A stretch of 64,000 bases of DNA from positions 217,652,843 to 217,716,842 of the forward strand of contig NC_090989.1 in assembly GCF_041146395.1 (NCBI RefSeq), in the 5' to 3' direction. Below the pieces are notes generated by a model, which worked only from the letters and a program-made list of their open reading frames with translations, made no database searches and was not told where the DNA came from. Position 1 is the first letter of the stretch. Each line of letters starts with the position of its first letter. This DNA is from Eulemur rufifrons. Its lineage: Eukaryota > Chordata > Mammalia > Primates > Lemuridae. The position numbers were made by a program, and so were the translations under genes. Shown here in pieces: positions 24,132 to 35,849 of the stretch.

Positions 24132-24168
24132 GTGTGCGTGTATGTCTGTGTGTTTGTGTGTGTGTGAT
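24132..24168. repeat. Interrupted (GT)n microsatellite
   Basis: GTGTGCGTGTATGTCTGTGT followed by TTGTGTGTGTGTG. Confidence 0.9.
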
Positions 24169-24894
24169 TTCCCAAGTTTCTCAGCCTTCTCAGCAATGTG
24201 CTAAATAGTATGAGCTAAAGATATTTTTTTTTTAATATACGGGAAGGGCCCTATAACTCCCTAAGTGTATTTCTCCACTTTCGGTTAAAGTGCCGACTCT
24301 TATTATCTTATCTATTTGATGCCAGAAGTTTAACTCTCCCCTGCTGAAATCACCTCCAGTATCTTCCTGATGGAATTTCCAAGACCTTACTCACCTGCAA
24401 GATACAATAAATACATAAAGGATAGCAAACCAGGGAGATTTTCTATTCCAGCATTGGAACCAACTCCCCTTCCTTACTCTATGCCCCTCTATCTGGCACT
24501 TTTGTCATGGAAATCTCTTCCCATAGCTGGTGTGTTTGAATGAGAGGCTGGGATCACTCTCCTATTTTCACGCACCCTTCTCCGTCTTGCCTTGGCATTG
24601 CATGCAGAAGATGCAGAGCTGCTGCTGCCCCTATAGACTTTTCTCTACCTTAGCCTTAATCAAAGGTCTTAAGCTTCTTGCTTCTTTATATGTAAGAACT
24701 GGGTTTGTTTAAACCTTTGACTCCCTACCCAGGATTCACTCTTGCATTAAAACTGCTCCCAATTAAGATATCCTTATTCCACTTGGTCCTCTTTCCCTGT
24801 GTCCCTTTGCAGTCTTCAGCACGTGTTTGTGGGCTTCAGGACTCCTTCCTTGAATTTGTCACAAAGGGAGATTAGTTATGAACAAAAAAACAAT
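24169..24894. other. Unique, pyrimidine-rich sequence
   Basis: Possibly a decayed L2 (CACCTCCAGTATCTTCCTGA, then TCATGGAAATCTCTTCCCAT) but the match is too weak to call. Confidence 0.35.
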
Positions 24895-25002
24895 TGGCAT
24901 CTATAGAGTGCTGACTCTGGTGCAGCCACTATGCCCAGTCCTTCACGTTTTTTTATCTCTTATACTCTTCATAACACTTTGATGAGGGCAGTGTTACCCA
25001 AA

Positions 25003-25165
25003 AGCACTAACTCTGGAGTCTAGCTGCATGGGTTCGAATTCCAGCTCTACCACTTACTGTCTATGAGACTTTGGGTGAAAAATCTAACCTTTCTGTACTT
25101 CAATTTCCTTGTCTATAAAATGAGGATAAAAATAGTACCTACAACTTAGAACGGTTATTGAACAT
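25003..25165 (+). mobile_element. MIR SINE, left part, split by an LTR
   Basis: ACTAACTCTGGAGTCTAGCT, GCATGGGTTCGAATTCCAGC (intact tRNA-like box B), CCACTTACTGTCTATGAGAC and CTATAAAATGAGGATAAAAA give a well-kept sense MIR. It is interrupted at 25166 and resumes at 25543. Confidence 0.9.
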
Positions 25166-25537
25166 TGCTACGGCTTGAAGGTTTGTCTCCTCCAAAACTC
25201 ATGCTGAACTTGAATTGCCATTGTGACAGTATTAAGAGGTGAGAACTTTGAGAAGTGATTAGGCCATGAGGACTCTGCCCTCATGAATGAACCAACACCA
25301 TTATTGAGAGAGTGGCTTCATGCCCTCACGCTCTCTCTTGCTCTCTCCCTCTCTCTGCCCTTCCACCATGTGATGCTTCCCACCATATTATGATGCAGCA
25401 AGAAGGCCCTCATGAGATGCCAGCAGTTTGATATTGGACTTTCCAGCCTCTAGAACTGTGAACCAATAAATTTCTCTTCATTATAAATTACCCAATCTTC
25501 TGTATTCTGGTATAGCAGCACAAAACAAACTAAGACA
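25166..25537 (+). mobile_element. MaLR-type (MST-like) solo LTR inserted in a MIR
   Basis: The 372-bp unit starts TGCTACGGCTTGAAGGTTTG and ends CAAACTAAGACA. Landmarks: CATGAGGACTCTGCCCTCAT, CCACCATGTGATGCTTCCC, GCAAGAAGGCCCTCATGAGA, CCAATAAATTTCTCTTCATT (poly(A)-signal region), AATTACCCAATCTTCTGTAT. The 5-bp sequence AACAT at 25161-25165 is repeated at 25538-25542, the target duplication expected for this class. No internal region remains. Confidence 0.92.
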
Positions 25538-25542
25538 AACAT

Positions 25543-25620
25543 TAAAATCTATCACATGAAAATGCTTAGAATAGGGCCTGGCTCAACCAATTTTAATTAT
25601 TGTTGCTATTACTATCCTCA
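25543..25620 (+). mobile_element. MIR SINE, right part
   Basis: CATGAAAATGCTTAGAATAG and GGGCCTGGCTCAACCAATTT continue the MIR 3' module broken at 25165. Confidence 0.8.
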
Positions 25621-25730
25621 TTTTACATATGAGAAAAACAAGGCAAGACAAAGTTTTATAACTTGCTCAGCTTCCCTAGATATTGATTAGTGGCAGGGCA
25701 TGCAGTCTGGCTCTGTAATTTACTCTGCCT
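25621..25730 (-). mobile_element. MIR SINE fragment
   Basis: TTTTACATATGAGAAAAACA followed by AGTTTTATAACTTGCTCAGC is an antisense MIR core adjoining the sense MIR tail. Confidence 0.55.
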
Positions 25731-26089
25731 AGAAAGAATTAAGGTACTAAAACATATAACTTCAAAGAGTCAGTAAAAGAATCCAACTGTGGAGCCAGGG
25801 CTAGACATTTAATGGTGTGGCATAGGAAGTACCAGGAGAAGGCTGACACAGTGTCTCAACAGCGGGAAGCCATTTTAGGAGTGCTCAACTCAGAAGTTAT
25901 CTTCCTCCTACCAAAAACCAGGGAAATACAAAAACCCTCCCACAGAGGGGCACAGAGAAGAACACATTTTTAGAAGGTATTTGAAAGTACAAAATTAGAA
26001 GAGTGCTGCACACTCAGAAATCCCAATTTACATAGACGTGTGCAGTATCAACCAGGAAAAAAAATTAGCTAAAGCCACACAAACACTTT

Positions 26090-26290
26090 CGTCTATTCAA
26101 GACATATTTGCTGAGTGACTACCATGTGTCAGGTAAGGTTCTGGGTAGTGGGGATACTGCAAGGAAACAAGCCCCTGCTTTCATGGAGCTGAAATTTAGG
26201 GTGCAATAAATAGACAAAAATTTGAGATAGTGATAAGAGCTATGGATGAAATAAAAAGGGTTAATGTGGTATGATAAAATTTTTATCTTT
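26090..26290 (-). mobile_element. L2 LINE 3' end
   Basis: TTGCTGAGTGACTACCATGT, CAGGTAAGGTTCTGGGTAGT, CCCTGCTTTCATGGAGCTGA and GTGATAAGAGCTATGGATGA follow the antisense L2 terminus closely. Confidence 0.8.
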
Positions 26291-28295
26291 TAAACATCAA
26301 GGCAGAGACAGAATTCTCTGCAATGAATGAGTGTAGCTGTTCTGAACCAAGGAAGTGACCAGTATCACATGGACCAGTATGGATTAGCATAAAACCAAAA
26401 AATAAATCAGAAACCACTGGAAACCAGGACCTCCATGGAGAAGAGGATACAAACAGAGAACGAATAGTATAAAGATACTTTCCTTAGTTACTCTTAGTAA
26501 AGAGTGACCTACTCCAGAGTTATAGCTGTATATGCACCAGTGCTTAAGTTAGTTGTTTAGTCCATTGTATTTGGAGCTTTCTCAACAAATCTTTTTTTCT
26601 TGTCACTTTATAACATCTGGGATTAAGACAGCTCCTATAGGGAGTATGTTCTGGACCCCGAAGAGGACAGGCCTAACTGATGTTCTGGTTGCCACCATAG
26701 AGCCAGCCTGGAGGAGGTAAATCCCAGTAGCCCTTTCTATGCAATGATGTCTGTGCAAGGACTTTGACCCTGTCATCCATCACTCCTTTGTCACTTGATC
26801 TCCCATTTTTGACCTATGATTTGCACACACACAGTACATTCAAAACCCTGATGCTCCCACAGTGCTAGAAGAACTGAAAGTGAACTTAACCTGTGTCCAG
26901 CTCTCCCATAAGTCCACTTCCTGCTTCACAGCATGGCTATTGTGTACCCATCCTTTAAACTCCTGAGGTCAGAATATTATGTACATTTTACCATGATTTT
27001 TTTGAAAAAAACTTTTAAAAGAAGGTGAAGAAGAAGAGAAGGAAAAGGATGAACAACAGCAGTAGTAATAGCAAGAACCACCACCACCTATGTTACTAAC
27101 TGGAGAAAGTTTAAAATTCTTGCACGTGACTTCCTTCATCCAGGGTGCCCCCCACTCCTGCCTTATTTATTTTCATTGCATGTGACTCTGGTACTTTTGC
27201 AAAGGAACTGGAATGAATATTAACTTGGAAGGATATTGGTGTCAAAGTTACCATGATAAAAGGATAATGACTATATTTCCATTTTCTCTCTTCTCTCTTT
27301 CTCTCTCCATCTCCCGCCATCTCTCTCTCCTTCCCCTGCCACACACACAAATGCAGTCACACTTCACATTGTACCGATAGGAGGATAATTCTACAAACTT
27401 TGGACTCAATCTAATAACACTATCTTCTTACAAAAAAAAATCCAAGGTAAACAGGACTAATCCTAGAACTATTATAAACTCCTTCTAGAGAGGAATGATT
27501 CAGTTCCACTACAGGTAGATCAAACTTCATATATACATAGTAATTTTACACTAGAAAACCAGGAAAATGGCCAGTTTTGTGAGGAAGGATGCTGTTGTAA
27601 TAAAAGAAACATAAGGTTCTGAGGGGAAAAAATAGTGGCCTCTCAATTGTCTCCCTGGGGCTTTGGAAATTCCAAGTGTGGTGTATTGTTCAGAGTGTTT
27701 CAGAAAGAACAGCTGATATCTAAACAATCTGAGTAAAATCTGTGCCCAATTATCTCTGTGGTTGTTTGTGGTTTGTCATGACATTCTCCAATCCACTTAC
27801 TATTTCATGAATCAACCGAACCAGGCCGCTTGCTGGGTTTTCTGGAGTGCTTTCCCTATACGCTTAGTTCTTTCATTCGACAGCAAGGGGAGACAAGTTC
27901 CTCAGGTCCCTTTAGGCCCAGCCATCCGCAACAACTCTGAAACCACAACACTTTCCTTAAGGCCTTGTCATAAATGAGCTATGAGGCCAGCTTTTTCCTG
28001 GCCTTTCATCTTGCCGTAGTCATTCTAGAACCACTGCAACTAATCACATCCTTCCAGGTGTTCCATCTGAACACACTGAACCCTTGCTTTGGTGCGTGGC
28101 CAAAAAAGGTCAAACAAGGATAACTCGCTGTTGGTTTAAGTGTCCCACAGTCACCCATTTCCTGGGATCTGTTTTTAGATTCTGCCTCCATCATTCTGGG
28201 AAGCAGAGGAGAAGACAGAAAGATTTTTCTTCATCTAGGTCTTTCCTCAAAACAGCAGCAAGAGGAGGAAAAGTGGTGTGGAGGTGGTATTTCTA
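26291..28295. other. Mostly unique sequence; CT-rich tract at 27285-27340
   Basis: No gene recognised. A purine-rich run at 27015-27055 and a CTCTCTCC-rich run at 27285-27330 explain the Glu/Arg-rich minus-strand frame at 27111-27350. Confidence 0.4.
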
Positions 28296-28371
28296 GCCTC
28301 ATTTTACAAATGAGAAGTTTGAGGATCAGAGCAAGGAAGAAGAAAGACAACACAGCAAACTGCCTGAGAGC

Positions 28372-28615
28372 CTGGATCCTGGATTCAGTCAAGATCTAGA
28401 TCAAATTCTAGCTCTGTCTCTCACTAGCTATGTGGCATTTGGCAAGTTGCTTAAACTCTCTGCCTCAGTTTTCTCATTTATGATATCAATACAATATTAA
28501 TAATACAGATTCTATTAAATGCCTATGAGGGAGAAAAAAGGTCAACACAATGCCTGGCATATAGAAAGTGCTAATTAATATTAGCTGTTACTAGAATTAT
28601 TATTATTACTGTGAA
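28372..28615 (+). mobile_element. MIR SINE, near full length
   Basis: CCTGGATTCAGTCAAGATCT, GCTCTGTCTCTCACTAGCTA, CAAGTTGCTTAAACTCTCTG, CCTCAGTTTTCTCATTTATG and CAATGCCTGGCATATAGAAA run in sense MIR order. An antisense MIR scrap (TTTTACAAATGAGAAGTTTG, 28298-28345) lies just upstream. Confidence 0.88.
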
Positions 28616-28689
28616 AACCAGAAGACTCGCACTATCTCTTAGCTATTGCAAAACTACTGTATTTCTGTAGCAATCAAAATGTTCTCAGC

Positions 28690-29000
28690 CATGTTGCAAG
28701 AGTAAACAACCCCTGAAATCTCTGTGGGTTACTACAAAGAGTGTTTTCTCATTCTTGGGACATGATCGTCCCAAGCCAGCCGCAGCTCTTGTCTGCATCA
28801 TCTTCACTCTGCGACACAGGAGGATGAGCGCACCTCCTCTGGACCACTGCCCAGAGTGGTGCCTCAGGGAAAACAGAATTGGGGAAGCACAGACTGCCTT
28901 CTGCCCAGAAGTGGCATGTGTCACTTCGCTCAGGTTCAAGCCCAACCTGAATAGCATGGAGAAGTACGAGCCTCAACCCTGGAGCGAAACCAATTAGGTC
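28690..29000. mobile_element. Ancient LTR-like repeat, family unnamed
   Basis: CATCATCTTCACTCTGCGAC, then GACCACTGCCCAGAGTGGTG and AAGTGGCATGTGTCACTTCG, resembles an old mammalian repeat I have seen in other genomes but cannot name with confidence. Overlapping frames of 80 to 90 residues on both strands here are not supported as genes. Confidence 0.4.
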
Positions 29001-29538
29001 AACAGTCATATGAATAGATCCACCACAATGGAAGAGACGAGATCAAAGTTCTGAGGCTTTTTCTGCTATGCCACGCCACCCTTCTACAAATTAAAGTTTA
29101 TAGGAGTTTCTGAAAAGTTAAATTTATGATAATAAAATGTACAATTTTTAAAAGGAAACTGGAAATCTTGTTCTTTTCTTGGGTGTTCTACCATGTTCAT
29201 AAATTTACAGAGATGTCATTTTGCTATCATGCAAAGAAGAGGAAGCTACCAGAGGCAGCAGAGTACATGTCAGTGGCAGCCTGATGCCCTCCTGGGGTCC
29301 TTGCCGCTGAGGGTCCCCCTTTCTGCACGCCACAGGCTGACAGGTGGTCACTGTCTTGGGCAGATGTCAAAGGGACATTGTTCCATTAAATTTGTTTCCT
29401 TTCAGTAATTTGAGGTCTTCCCACAAAAAAAGACTGTCAAACTATGAGTCCTGTCTTTTGGATTCTTTCGGTTTTTGCTTTTTTGTTTTCTTTATGTGTG
29501 TGGGGTTTTTTCCTGAAATATTTTATTTTGTGACTATT
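29001..29538. other. Unique sequence, no feature seen
   Basis: No family recognised. Confidence 0.4.
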
Positions 29539-30094
29539 TAATTTTCTGACACATAAAAATTGTATATAATTAAGATATACAACTTGAAGTTTTGATATAC
29601 ATTGTGAAATGATCACCACATTGGAGCTAATTATCATAACATGTCTATCACCTCTACATAGTTACCATTTTTTCCCCTTTCACCACATCATCGCCTCCTC
29701 CCAGCCTCTGGCAACACCAGCCTACTCTCTGCATCTATGAGCTTGACTTACTTTAGATTCCACAAAAAGTAAGATCATGCAGTATTTCTTTTTGTGTCCT
29801 GTGTATTTTGCTTAGCGTGTCCTCCAACACCATCAATTTTATCACAAATGACAGGATTTCCTTCTTTTCTAAGGTTAAATAACATTCCATTGTATTATGT
29901 CCATCCATTACACCTATGCCACATTTTTTTATCCATTCCTCTGTTGATGGACGCTTAGGCTGTTTCCATATCTTGGCTATTATGACTAATGAACATGGAA
30001 GCACAGAATATGGGAGTGCAAATCTCTTCATGATCCTGTTTTCAATTCCTTTGGATATGTACCCAAAAGGAGGATTGCTGAATGCCACGTGGCA

Positions 30095-30643
30095 CAGTAG
30101 TCCCCCCTTACCCATGAGGGGTGTGTTCCAAGACCCCAGTGGATGCCTGAAACTGCAGGTAGTACTGAAGCCTATATATACTATATCTTTTCCTATATAC
30201 ACACACCTATTATAAAGTTTATAAATTAGGCCCAGTAAGAGATTAACAACAACTAATAATAAAATAGAACAATTATAACAATAGGCTATAATAAAAATTA
30301 TGTAAATATGGTGTTTCTCTCATTCTCTCTCTCAAAACATCTTATCAGACTGTGCTCACCCTTCTTGTGATCAGTTGATCTGATAACCAAGGTAAGTCCT
30401 AAGTGACTAACAGGCAGGGAGTGCATACAGCATGGACATGCTGGACAAAGGGAAGATGCACATTCCAGGCAGGATGGAACAGGACAGCACAGGATTTGAT
30501 CATGCTATTCAGAATGGTGTGCAATTTAAAACTTATAAATTGTTCATTTCTGGAATTTTCCATTTAATATTTTCAGACTGTAGTTGACCATGGGTAACTG
30601 AAACTGAGGAAAGCAAAACTGGGGATAAGGGGGGGGACTACTA
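30095..30643. mobile_element. Tigger/pogo-like nonautonomous DNA transposon nested in LINE-1
   Basis: The 549-bp unit has inverted ends: CAGTAGTCCCCCCTTACCC on the left and the complement of TAGTAGTCCCCCCCTTATCC on the right. Internal landmarks CCAAGACCCCAGTGGATGCC, TGAAACTGCAGGTAGTACTG and ATTTTCAGACTGTAGTTGAC fit a MER2/Tigger-type element. The host LINE-1 reads ATGGTA|GTTCTATTTTT in its family. Here the same join is split, with CA (a mutated TA) on the left and TA at 30644-30645 on the right, as expected for TA-targeting mariner/Tigger transposition. No transposase remains. Confidence 0.88.
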
Positions 30644-30914
30644 TAGTTCTATTTTTAATTTTTTGAAAAACCACTATACTGTTCCATAATGGCCATACTA
30701 ATTTACATTCCCACCAACAGCACATAAGGTTCACTTTTCTCCACATTCTCACCAACACTTGTTATCTTTTGCCATTTCAATAATAGCCATTCTACCAGAT
30801 ATGAGGTGATACGTTATTGTGGTTTTGATTTGCGTTTTCCTGATAATTAGAAATGTTGAGCAACTTTTCATATGCCTGTGGGCCATCTGGATTTCGTCTT
30901 TTAAGAAGTGTATA

Positions 30915-31257
<343 letters not shown>

Positions 31258-33287
31258 AAGAAGTGTATATTTTAGTCCTATGCTCATTTTTCAATCAAGT
31301 TATTTGTATTTTTTGGAATTGCATTGTATGAGTTACTTATATATTTTGGATATTATCTCTTTATCAGATATATAGTTTCTAAATATTTTTTCATATTCCA
31401 TGAGTTGCTTTTCATTTTGATTGTTTCCTTTGCTGTGCAGAAGTTTTTACTTTGTTATAATTCCACTTGTCTATTTTTGCTTTTGTTCTCTGTGCTTGTG
31501 GTGTAATGTCCAGAAAATTATTGCCAAGACAAAGGTCAAGAAGTTTTTTCTCTCTGTTTTCTTCAAAGAGTTTCACAGTTTCAAATTTTGCATTTACATC
31601 TTTAATCCACTTCAAGTTGATTTTTCTACATGGTGTTGAGATAGGGGTTCTATTTCATTTTTTGTATGTGAATATCCAATTTACCCAATACTATTTGTTG
31701 AAGAAACTATATTTTTCCCATTGTGTGCTCTTCGTACCCTTGTTGAAGATTAGTCTTAAGTGCATGGTTTTATTTCTGGGCTCTCTATTCTGTTCCATTG
31801 GTTTATATGTCTGATTTTCTGCCAGTACTGTATTGTTTTTATTGCTATAGTTTTGTAATATAATTTGAAGTCAGGAAGTATTATGCCTCCAGTTTTGTTC
31901 TTCTGGCTCAAGAATACTTTTGCTGATTGGAATCTTTTGCAGTACCATTGGAATTTTAGGATTATTTTTCATATTTCTGTAAAAATGCAACTGGATTCTG
32001 ATAGGGATTTCATTAAATCCATAGATCACTTTAAATAGTATAGATATTTTGACAATATCCATTATTTTAATTCATGAACATGGGATGTCTTTCCATTTAC
32101 TTGTATATTGTTAAATTTGCTTCATCAATGTTTTATCATTTCAATAAACAGGTCTTTCATCTCTTTGGTTAACTCCTTAGTATTTTGTTTTATTTTTTTT
32201 GTGGTTGTGTTGTTAAATGGGACTATTTTCTTAATTTCTCTTTCCAATAGTTTGTCATTGGTTTGTAGAAGCACAACTGATTTTGTTTGTTGATGCATCT
32301 GTAGTGAATTCATTTATTAGTTCTAACAGTTTTTTTGTGGGGGACAATCTTTCAAGTTTTCTGTATATGTGATCATGTCATCTGCAAACAGAGACAACTT
32401 TACTTCTTCTCTTCCAATTTGAATACATACGATTTCTTTTTCTTGCTTGATTGATTGCTCTAGCTAAGATTTCCAGAATTATGGTGGTGAGAATAGTCAT
32501 TCTTTTTTTCTTCTGGTCCTTAGAGGAAAAGCCTTCAGTTTTTTCCCATTGACCATGATATTACCTGTGGTTTTTTCATATATGGCTTTTATTGTGTTGA
32601 GCTACATTCCTCTTGTATATATTTTGTTCAGAGTTTTTATCGTTAAAGGATGTTGAATTTTGTCAAATGCTTTTTCTGCATCTATTGAGATGATCATGTG
32701 GTTTTTGTTTTTCATTCTGTCAATGTGTTGTATCACATTGCTTGATTTTCATTTGTTGAACTATACTTGAATCCCAGGGATAAATCCCACTTGATTAGGG
32801 TACGCAATTTTTTTAAATGAACTCTTGAATTTGGTTTGATGGAGGATTTTTGCTTCTGTGTTCATCAAGGACATTAACCTGTAGCTTTCTTTTCTTGTGT
32901 TGTGTTTGGCTTTGGAATCATGGGGATCTGGATTCATAAAATTAGTTTGGGAATGTTTCTCATTTCTATTTTTTAGAAGAGTGTTTGTATTAATTCTTCT
33001 TTGAATGTTTAAAATTCACTTCTGAAGCCATCTGGTCCTGGACTTTTTTTTGTTAGGAGGTTTTTGATTGCTGATTTAATCTCCTTGATTGTGATTGGTC
33101 TGTTCAGACTTTTTATTTCTTCTTGACTCAGTCTTGGTGGGTTTTATGTTTTTTAGGAATTTATCTATTTCTTCTAGGTTAACCAATTTGTTGGTAAATA
33201 ATTGTTCATAATTGTCCCTTATGATGTTTTTTATTTCTGTGGTATCAGTTGTAATGTCTTCCCTTTCATTTATAATTTTGTTTATTT

Positions 33288-33314
33288 TTTTAACCCCTCC
33301 CCCTCTGCCCAGCC
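33288..33314 (-). mobile_element. 27-bp micro-insertion with target duplication
   Basis: TATAATTTTGTTTATTT (17 bp) at 33271-33287 is repeated exactly at 33315-33331. Between the copies is a C-rich 27-bp filler beginning with a T run (read on the minus strand: GGCTGGGCAGAGG ... then an A run). Layout matches a LINE-1-mediated insertion of a very short transcript piece on the minus strand. Confidence 0.7.
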
Positions 33315-34177
33315 TATAATTTTGTTTATTTAAGTCCTGTCTCTTATTTTCTTGGTTAATCTAGCTAAAGGTTTCTGAATTTTGTTTATCTTTTCAAAAA
33401 ACCAACTGTTAGTTTTGTAGATCTTTTCTATTATTTTTCTATGCTCTATTTTGTTTATTTCTGTTCTAGCCTTTATTATTTTTTTCCTTCTTCTAACTTG
33501 TAGTTTAGTTTTGTCTTCTTCTTCTAGTTCTGTGAATAGTAAAGTTAGGCTGTTTAATTGAGGTCTTCCTTCTTTTTTACATAGTTGTTTAATGCTATAA
33601 ACTTGCCTTTTAGTATTACTTTTGCTGCATCCCATAAGCTTCAGTAAATTGTACCTTCATTTTTGTTTCTCTCAAGGTCTTATTTAAATTCCCTTTTTGT
33701 TTCCTCCTTTGCGCAGTCATTGTTTAAGAGTGTGTTGCTTAGTTTCTATTTGTTTGTGAATTTTCCTGTTTTCTTTTTGTTATTGATCTCTAGTTTTATT
33801 CCACTGTGGTCAGAAAAGATACTTAGTATGATTTCAATCTTCTTATATCTGTTAAGATTTGTTTTGTGATCTAACGTGATCTATTCTGGAGAAGGTTTCA
33901 TGTTTGCTTGAAAAGAATGTATCTTCTTCTACTATTGGGTTCAGAGTTCTGTATGTGTTTGTTAGGTCCATTTTGGTCTATAGTGTTGTTCAACTTACCT
34001 GCTTCCTTACTGATTTTCTGCCAGGATGCTCTATCCATTATTAAAAGTAGAGTACTGACTTCTCCTACTATTCTTGTTTTGTTGTCAATTTCTCCCTTCA
34101 GATCTCTCAGTATTTGTTTTATATATTAAGTGCTCTGATGTTGGATGCATATAAATTTACAATTGTTTTATCTTCTT

Positions 34178-34314
34178 TTTATGTGGCTTTGGAATCAGAG
34201 GGATCTGGCTTCATAAAATGAGCTTGGGAATGTTCTCTCTTTTCTACTTTTTCAAAGAGTTTAAGAAGAGTTAGTACTAATTCTTCTTTGAATATTTAGA
34301 ATTCACTTATGAAG
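34178..34314 (-). repeat. Duplicated LINE-1 RT segment inside the endonuclease region
   Basis: GGCTTTGGAATCAGAGGGAT, CTTCATAAAATGAGCTTGGG and AATTCTTCTTTGAATATTTA repeat the sequence at about 32907-33030 (GGCTTTGGAATCATGGGGAT, ATTCATAAAATTAGTTTGGG, AATTCTTCTTTGAATGTTTA) in the same orientation. On either side the host endonuclease sequence is continuous with family order (TTATCTTCTT | TGAATTGAACC). Confidence 0.7.
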
Positions 34315-34983
34315 GTGAATTGAACCTTTTATCATTATATAATGACTATTTTTATCCCTAGTAGCAGTTCTTTACTTACAGTCTATTTTGTCTCATATAA
34401 TTATAAATACCCTTACTCTTTTTGTTACCATTTGCATGCTTGGCTACCATTTGCATGGAATATCTTTTCCCATCTCTTCACTTTCATTCTATTTGTGTTC
34501 TTTCATTTAAAGCGAATCTCTAATAGACAATGTATGACTGGACCTTGATTTGTTTAATCCATTCCATGCCTTTTTATTGAGAACTTTAACCATTAACATT
34601 TAAAGTGATCATTGATAGGTAAGGACTTACTATCGCCATTGTATTCATTGTTTTCTGTCTGTCTTGCAGTTCTCTTGTTCCTCTCTTCCTGGTCCCTTCT
34701 TTTGCTGTTTGATTTTTTTTTTCTGGAGTGATTTGGTTTGATTCATTTCTATTTATCTTTTGTGTATCTAGTATAGGTTTTTCATTTGTGGTTACCACGA
34801 AGCTGTATAAATCTTCTTGTAGTTATAACCAACTACTTTAATTTGTTAACAATGTAAGTTCAATTTCGTGGAAAAACTCTGAATTTACCATTCTCCTCCT
34901 CCACTATGTGTTCTTGAAGTCAGAGGTTATTTGTTTTTATATTGTGAATCCATTACCAAATTTGTGTGCTTTTAGTTATTCTT

Positions 34984-35268
34984 TTTTTTTTATTTTTTTA
35001 TTTCAGGAAATTATGGGGGTACAAACATTTTGGTTACATGTTATGACTTTGCCACATCCCAACCATGATTTGAGATGTGCCCTTTCCCCTCCTACAATGC
35101 TCACCGCATCCATTAGTTGTGAGTTTACCCACCCCCAACCCCCCTACCCCCAAAGAATATTACTACTGTGTGAGCACCTTAGTGTTGATCAGTCACTGCC
35201 AGTTTGATAGCGAGTACATGTGGTGCCTATTCTTCCATTTTTGTGATACCTCACTTCAGAGGATGTAC
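34984..35268 (-). mobile_element. Young 5'-truncated LINE-1 tail, lemur lineage, nested in old LINE-1
   Basis: A T-rich start (poly(A) on the minus strand), then ATTTCAGGAAATTATGGGGG and TACAAACATTTTGGTTACAT, which is the complement of the 3' end shared with 21045, 45003, 49303 and 49564. The 17-bp TGCTTTTAGTTATTCTT occurs at 34967-34983 and again at 35269-35285. Length 285 bp. Confidence 0.95.
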
Positions 35269-35825
35269 TGCTTTTAGTTATTCTTAATGTTTTTGTCTTT
35301 TAATTTTTATATTAGGATTATGGTTTATGTGCACACTATTACTACAGTGTTATATATTATATTTGCACACCAATATTATAATGTTATATATTATTCTGCC
35401 TTTGATTATATATTTACCTCTGCCTGTGAAATTTCTACTTTCACATGCTCTCACATTGCTGTTTAGCGTGTTTTCAATTTCATTTGAAGAACTCTCTTAA
35501 GCATTTTTTATAAGGCAGTTCCGGCGTTGGTAAACTGCCTCAGTTTTTGTTTGTCTAGGAAAGACTTTATTTCCCCTTCATTTTAAAAGGATACATTTAT
35601 AGGATATGGTATTCTTGTTTGACTTTTTTTCAGTACTTTGAATATATCATCCCACTCTTTCCTGGTATGGAAGGTTTTTATCGAGAAATCCACGGATAAT
35701 CTCATATAGGTTCCCTTGTATGTGACAATTTGCTTTTGTCTTACTACTTTCAAAATTCTCTGTCTTTGACTTTTGACAACTTAATTATAATGTGTCTTGG
35801 TGTAGACCTCTTTATATTCAACCTA

Positions 35826-35849
35826 CTTGGGAGTCCTATGACTCCCAAG
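35826..35849. repeat. Perfect 10-bp hairpin at the LINE-1 5' region
   Basis: CTTGGGAGTC, a CTAT loop, then GACTCCCAAG. The left arm matches old LINE-1 sequence, while the right arm marks the point where similarity to the family I recall stops. Confidence 0.85.

Noticed and set aside
25003..25165. tRNA-like box B (GGGTTCGAATTCC) suggesting a tRNA gene
   Set aside because: The following sequence is the MIR core, so this is the tRNA-derived head of a MIR SINE. No cloverleaf closes.
29753..30202. 149-residue minus-strand open frame
   Set aside because: It is LINE-1 ORF2 C-terminal relic that runs into the nested Tigger-like element.
33330..33635. 101-residue Lys/Glu-rich frame that looks like a coiled coil protein
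   Set aside because: The motif NSWFFEKINKIQKPLARL shows that it is a LINE-1 ORF2 relic.
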